Counted from the stretch's first letter, positions 46,576 to 57,976 are shown. The stretch is DNA of 64,000 bases from Serpula lacrymans var. lacrymans S7.9 (GCF_000218685.1 NW_006763305.1:473298-537297); one strand, 5' to 3'. Notes: generated by a model from the sequence alone, not told the origin. Numbers and translations are program-made.

Positions 46576-49500
46576 ATGGCTATAACTACAGCACAGAAAT
46601 CTGCTATTGAGGATATAATAAATATCATTATCTCTGCTACTCCAGCTCCTCCTTCTCGAGGCAAACGACGATTATCTGCCATGTTCATGGATTTAGTGGA
46701 TAGAACAGAATGGCCGGAGTATTACGAGGTACGCGCCTGAGAAAGCTTTCTGAACACCTGTATTATATGACTTGATACAACACACACTTAGGTTATTCCA
46801 GAGCCTCGATGCATCAATGCCGTCCAGGCCAGTGTGGAAAAGAATAGATACAAGGACCCCTCGCACGCATATACAGACCTTTCTCTCGTGTTTTGGAACG
46901 CCATGTTTTACAACGAACCAACAAGTCAGATTGCCATGGATGCTGAGGCACTAAAAGTACGCGTCTTTTTTCCTCCTCTTCCTCGGCTCTCTATTTAGCG
47001 TTCACGCACACCGACTCGGATTCATTCTTCTGATGTAGACTATACTGGAAGCAGAATGGCAGAAGCGCAGCATTCTACCAATACCACGTCATTCTCCACC
47101 CCCGTCATCTCCTCAGAAAGTTCACGGCATTATTCCCGCACCTGTTCCAGAATCTACGACAGTACAAATCACGTCTTCGGTTAATAACCAAAAAACGACG
47201 CCTGTCGGACCTGCACCCGCCAGCTTAAGCATCAACGCTGAAGTGCGGACTCAGAAGCCTTTCCATCCTCGTTCAAAATCGCCTCAGCAAGTGTCTTCTC
47301 CCGACATGGAAGTAGACGTAAGCGGTATGTCGCCTGAACCTGAGGGACAGACAGAGGATATCAACATAGGAACTGGAGTTAGCGAGGAGAGAGACGCTGA
47401 GAGCGACGAAATCGTCAAGCAACTTGAGAAGGGTTTGCCAAAATGGGAAGGCTTTGGAGACAGTGGATGGATGTCCGAAGTCAGCAAGGTGTGTCTCGGC
47501 CTCAGGTATGCCTTGCATGATTTTTCTCGACTCACGTAAACTTCTGGATTTAATCATTAGGACCGCCTATTGGAAATTGTATATGCGATTAAGACTTACA
47601 AAGATGTTATGTACGTTTATCTCGGGCTTTTCCCTTTGATTACGTATCTCCTTTAATGATGTGTTTCGTAGTGGAAATCGACTTGCTGTCGCCCTTGAGG
47701 CCGTGCCAGAAGAGTCTACATCCACGAATTTATCCTTCCACGTCGGTAGTCACGTTGTTATACTTTTTCCGACTATCTGATATCACCTTTTCGTTCATAG
47801 TCACCGTTATCCCTGAAATCGATAGAGGTAGAACCTCTTCTCTGTACTTCAAGTTCTATTTTCTCAAGTGCTTCATTCAAGGGTCAGGTTCGCTCCCAAA
47901 GCTACGAGTCTTCGAAAGATTTTGATTGTGATATGGCACGCCTGTTTGAAAAGGCGAGGAGATGGCACGAGCCTTGTAGTGAGCCGTACGGTAGAGTACT
48001 TCTTCTTCAAGTAAGAAAGATCTACCTTTTCGCCGATGAATTCCGCTCCTAAATTTTTTGCATTCATGTCCAGCGCCTGTACCAAGCCCTCACGTCCTCC
48101 TCGCCACCACAGGGCCCCCCCTATACATCAACGACAAATTTTGCTTCTGTCCGTGCAGGGCCTGGAACGGCTCGCCCCCTTCACTCCACGGACTCGGAGG
48201 GTGTTCCTGGTGTTACTACTTTCCGCGTTTCGACAAAAGATCGCTCCTTTGTTGAAGAGGTACATTACAAGGGCTGGAGCATACGCCTTGCAGACTGGCT
48301 GCATTTGTCTAATCCAGACGACCCGAGTCGCCCTATTATTGCTCAGGTATTCAAATGCTGGGTGTCTGACGAACCGTAGGTAGTCGCGCCGTTCCCGCTT
48401 GGCATGATCGTTAATTACCTTCTTTCTTGCCATGAAAGGACAAAGAAGGGACAGCCTGGTCTTACGATTTGCTGGTACTACCGGCCTGAGCAGGTGTGTG
48501 GATCGCTATCTATTTGATTACATGTATGTAATTCATATGCGGACATTCGTAAGACTTTCCATCTTGCTCAAAGACTGTTTTGGGAAGGCGAAGTCTTCAA
48601 AACCAGTACGCCGCGATGGTTAAAGTTCCGCCGCTGTCCCGCTGACAATTCTTCTTCAGGCCACTTCGCCGACCACCCACTTGAAGACGTAATAGAAAAG
48701 ATAGCCTGTCAGTTTACTGCGAGGCATATCCGCGGCCGCCCCCGTCCCCCATTCTGGTACCCTGGCTGGCCCCTGTACGTGTGTGATTCACGTTATAACG
48801 ACCGTGAACGGGTATTTGTGAAGATTAAGAATTGGAATTCGTGTGTCCCAGAAGAAGTGCGGAAGAGCACGGAGTTCATGCCCATATACCCTTTCGAGCG
48901 TGTCGTTTTCCCTAGAAGGTTTCCTAGTCCCTTTTTAGCAAAGGGAGGTAAAGTGGGCGCCGTGAAAGGTCCAGGGGGCATCACAGAGAACGTGGAAAAA
49001 TCGGAGGCAGAGAAAGCCGAAGGTAGTTCAACAGCCAGGAAAAGACCAAGGCGAGCTGCCGGGGGCGCTGCGGGAGGAGGACCAGATCACGCAGGCCCGA
49101 GTAAAGGCCTGTACGTCGGGGCGCCTTCTGGACAAGGAGCTACTGCACCCCCAACCACTGTGTTTCACTATCCGCCGCCACAGCAGACTCAGCCTCATAG
49201 GTCTCAACCGAACACCGACGATAGTCGTGACAGGACCCTATTAACTGCTGCTGCTGGAAGTACGGGGGCTGCCCCTCTCATAGAGAAGCTCCCAGCAGAA
49301 ACAAGTAAGCGTTATGAAAGTATGGGCACATTTGTAATTGACAAGATCTTTTTTTCATAGCCAAACACTTCGATCGTTCTCCAGAAACGAACGAGATATT
49401 TTGGTTCTCTGCGCCCCCTATGAACATTCCACGTCCTCCGGAACCTAAGCATAGCCTTGCTTACTTGCATTTCCTTGCAAGCAAAAAGAAGAATGAAGCT

Positions 49501-49638
49501 ATCTCTAACGACAACGGCATGGACGTTGACGATGATTTGCCAGAGGCTCCCGCGAAGCGGCAATGTGTAAAGGTGCCTCCCACTGTTACTGCAACTCTGC
49601 ACTCAGTTCTGGCAGAAATGACAAAACCGACAGTCTAA
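46576..49638 (+). CDS. RSC1: RSC1/RSC2-like chromatin remodelling subunit (two bromodomains and BAH)
   Basis: Subunit of the RSC (SWI/SNF-type) nucleosome remodeller; bromodomains bind acetyl-lysine and BAH binds nucleosomes. Start ATG 46576 (MAITTAQKSAIEDIINIIIS), about ten exons, stop at 49636-49638. Bromodomain 1 reads RLSAMFMDLVDRTEWPEYYE, VIPEPRCINAVQASVEKNRY and LVFWNAMFYNEPTSQIAMDA. After a Pro/Ser/acidic linker, bromodomain 2 reads LLEIVYAIKTYKDV, GNRLAVALEAVPEES and DFDCDMARLFEKARRWHEP. EPYGRVLLLQRLYQALTSS links it to the BAH domain: VHYKGWSIRLADWLHLSNPD, QVFKCWVSDE, WYYRPEQTFHIAQRLFWEGE and VFKTSHFADHPLEDVIEKIA. FWYPGWPLYVCDSRYNDRER and IKNWNSCVPEEVRKSTEFMP then follow, the post-BAH region typical of Rsc1/2. 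The tail is Ala/Gly/Pro-rich and contains a basic RKRPRRA stretch. Whether RSC1 or RSC2 is the nearer name cannot be decided; most filamentous fungi have a single gene. Confidence 0.88.
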
Positions 49639-51936
49639 TTTTTCCCCATTGTCAAAGTATTTTTCTGATGTGTATAATACAATCCCCCTAATTTGACCCT
49701 TCTTGTTCAATGCACTTCCAGGTCATGGTCGGCTAAGTTGGCCCGACCTTATTGTTTACATCGGGCCGTGGAAGTTCTTCCCCCGTGTCTTCCTCGTTAT
49801 CGACATGTCTCCTCTTACGCAACCTCTACCTTAATCTCAACAATATTTCGTATCATTCTTCCGTACAAGGATCTGATAACCCCCATCATTTCCCTGCATT
49901 TTCCTTTATCGTTAATATGACGCATGGTGTTAGGCAGGTCTTTTGACTCACTGATTATGCCTCCTGGCACCACGAAACCATGGCTATCGGTAGGCTCCGA
50001 CTCCCACTCAGAGTCCATGAGTGTCTCCATTGCGACCTTTCCCCACATTTTCCATGGCACTGAATTCAGCCACAGTATCCTTGTCCAGGATAGCTGAGCA
50101 CTAACATCGCCGATTTCATCCCAGTCAACACCTTCTAGGGCAGATGGGCAGGTGAGAACAGCTACCAGGGACAAGTCGCTTGATAAAGGGCCAGGTGTGA
50201 TTCAACGCGACATCGATGCTGATTCGTCTTGTGCTACGAGCTTCCATATGCCAGGTTTGATGGCCTCGAACTAGCCGCCGTTGCCTTTTGAGAGCACGAT
50301 GCCCCCCCCCCCCCCCCAGCAGAGTACCTGATGAACCTTGACCAACTTTTTGATTGGTGAGTTTTTGGGTATTGGTGGTCCGCTGTTCAGTACTCTTTCA
50401 CCTAGAATACACTGCATTCAGGGCTACTGTTCAATTCGCTGATGTGTGCCGTTATTCCGGTCATCCATGCGTGCATTGAATCTTCGGTGATGATATCAGA
50501 TTGTTCGGAGTCAGAGTGGTATTAGTTGAGGTAAGTGGACTGCTAGTCTTGTCCTATAGATATTTCATTCCTGGTCGCGCAGGCGTTTGTAATCAATTCA
50601 TCAGAAAGGGTTTATAGGTTCCCCGCTGGCTGCTATGCACCTGTCACCGCCAAGAGTCTAGTATTGCATATGACGGACGACGAATGGGTCTAATGGGTGA
50701 CATAGGTCCAGGAGGGTGTTCGAGTCTTTCGAGTCAGGAGTACAATAGCTTGACTCATAAATTTGTCCATACAATATAAAGTGTAACCTATGTGAAGCGG
50801 AAGCTATACCTGGTCATGTCCCCAGCAGTAATTACCAATGGTGATAGCGCTTCGGGCACCCCTGGCATCAAAGTGGCAACACAGCAATATACACCAAGCT
50901 TTACAGTAGTCTACATACAATGTGATCAAGTCAAATGCACATAATGCATGCAAGGTAATGCTTGCTGCCCACCCTGCAAATTGGCTAGTGCCAATGGAAC
51001 TCTCAATTGTAGTAGTGAACTGCAATACAACATTCCCACAAACTAAGTCCTTCAATTCTAGTGGCTTGTTCAGATCAAAATCACGGGATGACATTGGAGT
51101 AGGCCAACATAGGAATCAGAAAAAAATTGAGGATTACCTAAGCATTGTAATAATGAGACTCCGAGGGCGGAGTTAGAATCCATCTCTTGGAGATGCTCCT
51201 ACTACTACTGCAACATTCACACTTTAAAAGAGTGAGTTGGGGGTAACATTGCACAAAGAAAAAGAGGTTATGAACTTGTGGTCTGCAGAAAATCAAAATT
51301 ATGGGGAAAGCTTGTTGGAGCATACAGTTTAGGTTTGCAATACAGAATATATTCCAACCACACGTGACTCTTTTCTTTCTCATATATAGATTCTCTTCTC
51401 GTTCATTTATTCCCCTCAGTTATTCTGTGTACAACTGAGGGTATGTTTTATATATATTTCCCCCTCATTATCATTCAAACTAATACTCTATAATGTAGCC
51501 CTGACTGTTCCTACGTACAAATATACAATTGTTCTGTGTACAACTGAGGCCCTGACTGTTCCTAGTTTCAACAAAGCTAAAACATTGAACTCTGCATTTT
51601 AAAAAGTAGAGTAGACATGCACATGGAAATGCAGAAAAAAAGGAAGATTATAGGTAACATTAATTACTTGGTATTTGGGGCAAAGAGCTGGCACAAAATC
51701 TAGTGAGTCTAGTAGTGGCATTTATCAAAAGGCAGACCTGGTAGCCTACCATACCAGGAATAGATCTTTTCAGATTTCATAACTGGGCTATCACTTATAT
51801 AGAATCATCAAAGGTGTTAAAACAGTGATAAACTAGTTTCACATGTTGTTCCTTATAATATAAAGTAAACCATTAGAAAAATTTGTCCTCAAAACAATCA
51901 GCTACAGCCACATTATATCAGTCATATTGTTATAAT
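49639..51936. other. Intergenic, transition into repeat-rich DNA
   Basis: No gene was accepted. It contains a run of 16 C (50302-50317). Short direct repeats lie near 51420-51565, where TTCTGTGTACAACTGAGG and GCCCTGACTGTTCCTA each occur twice. From about 51400 the base composition is distinctly AT-rich, marking the transposon graveyard. Confidence 0.5.
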
Positions 51937-52338
51937 ACACAATTTTTGGACCTTTAAGTCTCTGCTTTAAACTTTTTTTCTTTATTTTCACACACTGTGC
52001 CATATGGCACTTTCCTTTTGTTTAAACTCCACTTTCTCGTGCTGCACTGCTTTCCTTTATTTATAGATACAAGTCTCTCACGCAGTGGAGCTGGTCACAT
52101 GGGCTGTGCCCTATGATATTATCAGCCACTGCCTTCATCAAACTGTACAGTACACATGTACAAACAAACTGTAGTAGTATAAATACCCAATAGATCCAGG
52201 AGACTCCTCAGCAAGTCCTCCTGTTGTTTACCCACAACTAACTTGGTCCTAAACCTAAGGGAGTTTATCCAATCTCTCACTCACTCCTCTCTGCTTGTTC
52301 TTTCTGTGCGCCAGAGTATAAAAACTTTGGTTGTTACA
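51937..52338 (+). repeat. LTR fragment (3' part), plus orientation
   Basis: Contains a TATAAATA box (52179-52186) followed by a plausible transcribed R/U5 region. It ends ...TTTGGTTGTTACA next to TATGGTGCTTGACC, which looks like a tRNA primer site. The first 227 bp (51937-52163) recur inverted at 52930-53158. Beginning of the LTR not identified here. Confidence 0.6.
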
Positions 52339-52671
52339 CATATGGTGCTTGACCTCTTTCATTGAGCTTTGAGGTGTACCCAAAGGTTGGCTGTCCATGC
52401 TTCACATTGATGATGCCCGATCATATTGTATGGGCAACAACACCAAGTAATGCCTGATGTAATGCATTAAAATCCCATAAAAGTAGGACAATATTGCCTT
52501 CATAATCTCTACTGGTAGTTCATGTGGGAGTGCACATGCAGATATTGTAGATTATAACCCATTTACCTGGAATTCATATTCATGAGAAGATATTGGATAG
52601 TCTTGCAAGATTTCCAGTGACTTTCTGCAAATGGGACAGCAATGCTTGGACATACCCAATGCCTGCTGTTA

Positions 52672-52830
52672 CAATTGACATACCAGCACCTACTTTACAC
52701 TTTACTTTTACTGACTTTTACTTATCATTTTCCAAGTCACGTGACTAATCATGTGACCATTTACTTTACTTTACATTTTGGACTTTTCATAGTCACATGA
52801 CCAATCATGTGACACATCACCTTCCAGTGT
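52672..52830 (+). repeat. LTR fragment (5' part), plus orientation
   Basis: Starts TGTTACAATTGACATACCAG and includes the motif series CACGTGACTAATCATGTGAC and CACATGACCAATCATGTGAC. A diverged copy in the opposite orientation lies at about 57560-57727. Confidence 0.65.
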
Positions 52831-52929
52831 CTACCAACATTAGTATGACAACCTCCCTCTCTTGATGAGTTGGACCACTATTCCTTTGAGTTGTAGCCTC
52901 TATGGTTGTGCTCCAGTGCCCCAAACTAT

Positions 52930-53158
52930 TTGTACATGTGTACTATACAGTTGATGAAGGCAGTGGTTGATGATGTCATAGGGTACAGCCTGTGTGACCA
53001 GCTCCACTGCGTGAGAGACTTGTATCTAAAATAAAGGAAAGCAGTGTAGCATGAGAAAATGGAGTTTAAACAAAAGGAAAGTGCCGCATGGCACAGTGTG
53101 TGAAAATAAAGAAAGAAAGTTAAAGCGGAGAGTAAAAGTTAAAGGTCCAAAAATTGTA
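52930..53158 (-). repeat. LTR fragment, inverted copy of 51937-52163
   Basis: Reverse complement of the plus-strand copy: GAGCTGGTCACA, TCTCACGCAGTGGAG, GATACAAGTCTCTCACGC and CACTTTCCTTTTGTTTAAAC are shared, with scattered substitutions. The gap between arms is about 0.77 kb. Confidence 0.8.
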
Positions 53159-53163
53159 TATTG

Positions 53164-53527
53164 TAATGACCTACCTTTGGAGTGGTATCGCTTGTACCCT
53201 ACGTACACGCATTGAAGGAAGACTTCTCGCCAAAGACCCTGTCAGAAACCCATCCAATACATTTACTGTGCATGAGACAAAATCTGCTGCAGAAGCCTTA
53301 CTGCAGAGAGATTGCTTTGACACCAACCCGGCTTATTCCGACAATGAAGACAACAAGTCTGACTCTACAGACCACGATAATGACACTGAGTCAAGTGACT
53401 CAGAATCATCTGAATCTGAAGGTGATACTGGGTCACACAAGCAACAGCTGAAGAAACTGGAGAAGAAAACAGAGAAGCTGGCTAAGAAAAAGAGCAAGAG
53501 AATTACCAAGGATTCTGATGATAAAGA
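53164..53527 (+). pseudogene. Gypsy-type gag relic, 5' part
   Basis: Open frame with SAAEALLQRDCFDTNPAYSD followed by a Ser/Asp/Glu-rich acidic stretch, then a basic coiled coil (KKLEKKTEKLAKKKSKR). It breaks off where the palindromic element begins. Together with the fragment at 56580 this has the layout of agaric Gypsy gag proteins. On its own it would not be recognisable. Confidence 0.55.
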
Positions 53528-53945
53528 CACTTCAGTCAACCTCTTTTCATAGCCTCTTAGGTTGATCAGGTATAGTTCAATGATGTGGCTAAGAGGCTTT
53601 TATCCTGGGATTATCCCACATGCAGATAATCTATACAGGACACTCTTAAATTAAATTCATCCAAGGGGTATTTAGGAATCCTAGGACTTCAAAGTGGTGC
53701 CAGGGGTCCTTATATTGATTAAAATCTCAAAAGTTATATATCCTATATTATTACAAGGTAGGACTATTCTTGGATGTTCCAAATTCAAAAATATCTCATA
53801 ATAGGTAACAAGGTGTCCTTTAGGGTTTATATATGTGGTAGTCTAAATATGTCCCAGATACTCCAATAGGATGTCCTCATTGTACACTAAATGTCCTTTA
53901 GGAGTACTTGTATACTGTCCATAACATATAATGAGACTATTTTGG
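53528..53945 (+). repeat. Left arm of the 418-bp inverted repeat
   Basis: Reads from CACTTCAGTCAACCTC to ATAATGAGACTATTTTGG; reverse complement of 56162-56579. Confidence 0.9.
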
Positions 53946-54360
53946 AATATCATTAGGTACTCCCAAAGGACATCCAAGATATAATAAAAATATCCTACTA
54001 AACTATTTGAAATACCTAGTGGGATATAAGTAGTATTCAGGGTAGTCTTTATTGGATATTGTGGACATTATACAGATACTCCTAAAGAACATCCAGAATA
54101 TGATAGGGATATTTTAGATAACCATTGAGACACCAGCAGTGCAAATGTTAGTTCCTTTGGATATTTTAAACACTATTTAGTACCTTTCAAAAACATCCAT
54201 ATATAACTTAAAATATTTTAGAGGACTTACTAAGATACCAGCAGTACAAATCATAGTCTCATTAGATTTTTTAGATAATATGTATAATGCTATTAAAGGA
54301 CAGCAAAAGTAAATTAGGGACATTCTACTAGAGCAACTGGGATATCTAGTGAGAAATAAG
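53946..54360 (+). repeat. Degenerate tandem repeats, about 105-bp period (left block)
   Basis: Units share the phrases ATTATACAGATACTCCTAAAG, GACATCCA, AGGGATATTTTAG, ACCAGCAGTACAAAT and ATTAGATATT, spaced about 105 bp apart. Diverged, AT-rich, no coding. Confidence 0.65.
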
Positions 54361-55053
54361 TGTAAGGACCATTTATTATCTTCTTATCTTCTCACTCCAT
54401 GTCTTGGTTCTCGAACACTTTTCCTGTTATACCTCTGGCTCTAGGGCTAGAGGTATCTTTTGCTATCCTGTTTCTCATAGCCCTCACAGGCTTTCTTAAT
54501 CATCATTATCACTTTGTATCGCAGATCAGAGACTGGGTATCACTCCCAGCCAGCCAGCACAATGGGTAAGGACTGATGGTAGACATCTCACCAACCAGCT
54601 CCAAACCCCATCAGTGCCTGGAGATATTAATAGACACTTTATTCAGGATCGTACCTCATCATGAGGATACGGTTCCTGAACATGCATGACAACACTTATT
54701 ATTAGTACACTTTCTCACCTGCTGATTAATCTTCAAAATTGTACGATAGTTATCCTTTTTCTTATCGGTTGGTTTCCCCCTCAGACCACTTTTCTCTTAT
54801 TCCTCTTTCGGTCTGAGGGATAGACGGTTAGCTATAAAAATCCTACACACTCATATATAGTTCTTTAGCTTTCTATTACTTGAATTATCCACTTCACTCC
54901 TCATCAGAAACCTTTGAGTTTAAATCCCAAATCCTCTACTTGCTATATTTATCAGCATCTGTCAACCTCCAAACTCACTGTACCTCTTACTCCCTGCAAG
55001 TGCAGTCAGAAATGGGTATTGCTTTTGTGACTCTCACAAAATTTATAGATACA
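54361..55053 (+). repeat. LTR-like block interrupting the repeat array
   Basis: Composition differs sharply from the flanking array. It starts TGTAAGGACC and carries a CTATAAAAATCC promoter-like site (about 54832). It has a hairpin CCCTCAGACC … GGTCTGAGGG (about 54778-54819) and ends near ...GTGACTCTCACA or ...ATAGATACA. No clean target duplication. A solo LTR is the best guess. Confidence 0.4.
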
Positions 55054-56161
55054 ATATGGTTGATATAGATATACACTGGAATACCAACAGTAAAAATAAT
55101 AATATCTTTGGGTTTTTTGGACAAAATGTGGATATTCTTGAAGAATATCTATAATACAATAGAGACATCCTACCAAAGTATTTGAGATACCCAGTAGAAA
55201 TAAGGGATATTTTAAATAACCATTGGGACACTAACAGTACAAATATTAGCTTTATTTGGTTATTCTGAACACTATTTGGTATTCTCATAGGATTTCTAGG
55301 TAAAATCTGGGTGCCTATTTGGAATACCAATAGTGCAAAAAGTAATTTCATTTAGTCTTCTGGACAATATATGGATAGACTATAGGAACATTTTGGATAA
55401 CCATTGAGAAACTAATAGTACTTATATTAGTTTCCTTGGATATTCTTAAATATATAGTGGAATATAAGTAGTACCCAACGTGGTTATATTAGATACTTTC
55501 AACACCATTTGGTACTCCCAGGGGATATCCAGGTATAATATAAATATTTTTATAGCCATTAGGATACTAATATTAGATTCATTTGCTTTTATTTATTGAA
55601 TACTATGTAGGTATAGGTACACTGAAAGGATATTTAATTTATAATAAGGATATCCTTTAGGGGTATTTGTAGTATCTACAAAAATAATATCTAAAGTAAT
55701 TATATTACATACTTATGGATGCTGTATAGTATTCCCAAAGGATATCCAGGTAAAGTATAATAATTTTGTATGACTAATAGAATACCAGCAGTATTAATAG
55801 GTGTTTTATTAAATCTTGTGGGTAATAGCAATAGATATCCAGGTACAATAGGGACATCCTGAAGGAGTATCTGGTATAGCCAGTGGTCTCATTGGATGTT
55901 GTGAACATTATGCAGATACTCCAAAAAACCATCCAGAAGCATAATAGGGATATACTATTAGTTTTTGGATACTATCTGATACTCTTGAAGGACACCTATA
56001 AATAAACAAGGATATTCTAGAGGACTATTGGGACACTAGCAGTAAAAATAATAGTCTTATTGAATTCTCTTGACAATAGATGGTATTCTCAAGGATATCT
56101 ATAGTATTATGAGGATATCCTACTCAAGCATTTGGGATGCCTGGTGGGAAATAAATAACAC
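55054..56161 (+). repeat. Degenerate tandem repeats, about 105-bp period (right block)
   Basis: Same phrases as the left block and in the same orientation, for example TATGCAGATACTCCAAAAAACC, GGACATCCTGAAGGAGTATC and AGCAGTAAAAATAATAGTC. So the array is not itself palindromic. Confidence 0.65.
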
Positions 56162-56579
56162 CCAAAATAGTCTCATTATATGTTATGGACAGTATACAAG
56201 TACTCCTAAAGGACATTTAGTGTACAATGAGGACATCCTATTGGAGTATCTGGGACATATTTAGACTACCACATATATAAACCCTAAAGGACACCTTGTT
56301 ACCTATTATGAGATATTTTTGAATTTGGAACATCCAAGAATAGTCCTACCTTGTAATAATATAGGATATATAACTTTTGAGATTTTAATCAATATAAGGA
56401 CCCCTGGCACCACTTTGAAGTCCTAGGATTCCTAAATACCCCTTGGATGAATTTAATTTAAGAGTGTCCTGTATAGATTATCTGCATGTGGGATAATCCC
56501 AGGATAAAAGCCTCTTAGCCACATCATTGAACTATACCTGATCAACCTAAGAGGCTATGAAAAGAGATTGACTGAAGTG
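56162..56579 (-). repeat. Right arm of the 418-bp inverted repeat
   Basis: Reads CCAAAATAGTCTCATTAT to GAGATTGACTGAAGTG; near-perfect reverse complement of 53528-53945. Confidence 0.9.
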
Positions 56580-57480
56580 GATGAAGATACCATTCATCAA
56601 GACACCAGGAGGACCATACAATGGAAACAACCTGCTGAAATCCAGAAACTCCCTCAGAATGAAGTAGAATCTCTCATAAAGCAGCTCAACTCTATGTTTT
56701 TGGATGATCCTAGCTATAAACTTCTGTATTTTTGAGCAGTAAAGCTTGATATAGAAGTCAAGAACGTAGTTAGACTACCCATTCTCAGGAATACTCCAGG
56801 GAATGGCAACATCAATTCCAAAGATATTTACAGTAGAGACAAAATGGGAGAAACTACAGGACAAAATGGAACATCTATTCCATATAATCAGTCTGGTAGT
56901 CCAACTCTACAAGACCCAAACAGAAGCAGACCTAACTATTTTGGATGTAGAGCAAGGGCATAACTTATGTAACTACCCTCAGATCAACGATCTGATTAGC
57001 AAAGGACAACTAGTCAAAGATAACTGGGGAAAATCCATATGCCCGGAGGAAGGATACTCAACAGGAAATATAATGAAACTACAGTCTCTGCATGCACGAG
57101 GATGCAAATTTTGCCAGTACAACAAAGAGAGTATAAAGCAGCCAGCTAAAAGAGTACAGCCACAAGTACTCACTCCTATAAAGCTTAAAAATGATGGCAT
57201 GTCTACCCAGAAGACACCAAACAAAGGGTACTTGTCAACTCCCATTGATGTGTACAAACCTACACACAATATCCATGATGATGATGTTATCATGGAAGAT
57301 GTAAAGCCAGCAAATGTAACGACCAAGAGTTTCTTACTCTGGCGCACAACTCAGATAAGCAAAAAAGAAGAGAGAAAGGGATCACCCCTTAGGTTTCAAC
57401 GGGTTTGTTGTGCTAGACAACAGGAGGACTCGCTGAGTCCTTCCCCATGTATTGCTCCTGTATATATGTATATATACTAA
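56580..57480 (+). pseudogene. Gypsy-type gag relic, 3' part
   Basis: After the palindromic element the frame reads VDEDTIHQDTRRTIQWKQPA, then NEVESLIKQLNSMFLDDPSY and KLLYF, a stop, and AVKLDIEVKNVVRLPIL. This is the DDPxYxLLYY/KLD region of agaric Gypsy gag. A one-base frame change then leads from YFGC into HNLCNYPQINDLISKGQLVK and DNWGKSICPEEG, a damaged CCHC zinc knuckle (FGC…H…; the last Cys is Tyr here) with its usual downstream block. Broken by at least one stop and one frameshift. Confidence 0.7.
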
Positions 57481-57559
57481 AATACATGAGGTACTGTACA
57501 GTTGTAAATAGAGTTTAAAGTCCGATGTCTAGCATGTGACCGGTCACATGATGAGTCTA

Positions 57560-57727
57560 GACATTGGTCAGGTGTTGCATCACATGGCTTGATCATGTGA
57601 CTATGAAAAGTCGAAAATGTAAAGTAAAGTAAATGGTCACATGACTGGTCATATGACTTGGAAAAATAAAAGTAAAAGTATGAAAAAGGTGAAGTGTAGG
57701 TAGGTACTGGTACGTCAATTGTAACAG
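57560..57727 (-). repeat. LTR fragment, inverted copy of 52672-52830
   Basis: Reverse complement begins TGTTACAATTGACGTACCAG and matches the plus copy through TTTACTTTACTTTACATTTT. About 20 scattered differences. Confidence 0.75.
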
Positions 57728-57976
57728 CAAATCATATAGCTGGAAAGCCAGACACCAAAAGTAGACCTCTCACCCCCAAGAAGGATGTGGTCTATAATCC
57801 ACAAAAGTTTCTGTCCAGTGTGAGCAATATTTTGACAGACTGTTTGAAAATTGTGGAAGCAATTTCAAAACAGCCTGATAATCCTGCTGAGCTCATGGGA
57901 AGTCAGGAGAACATAGAAGAGTCAAATATCAAAATGTTGAGACATCAACTCATTCCCATTCCCCCCCCCCTTAAAA

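Larger units (their letters stand above)
53528..56579. mobile_element. 3,052-bp palindrome-ended element inside a Gypsy gag relic
   Basis: Both ends are 418-bp inverted arms (53528-53945 and 56162-56579). They appear identical except for one base near the outer end. The arms begin CACTTCAGTCAA and contain GCCTCTTAGGTTGATCAGGT. The interior consists of degenerate repeats of about 105 bp and an LTR-like block (54361 to about 55053). No open frame of note lies inside, so the element is non-autonomous or a foldback structure. No exact target-site duplication is visible. The two gag fragments on either side continue one protein, which supports insertion. Confidence 0.8.

Noticed and set aside
49815..50174. 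Minus-strand 119-residue frame
   Set aside because: No ATG at the frame start, no domain, lies in the 3' flank of the RSC1-like gene.
50302..50317. Run of 16 C
   Set aside because: Simple homopolymer, possibly an assembly or slippage artefact; C10 and G10 runs also occur at 57961 and 59121.
50804..51094. Minus-strand frame ELKDLVCGNVVLQFTTTIES
   Set aside because: Looks protein-like but matches nothing I know; short and in a repeat-rich flank. Could be an unrecognised transposon relic.
54361..55053. Block considered as a complete LTR with target duplication
   Set aside because: No matching 4-6 bp duplication at either candidate boundary; kept only as LTR-like.
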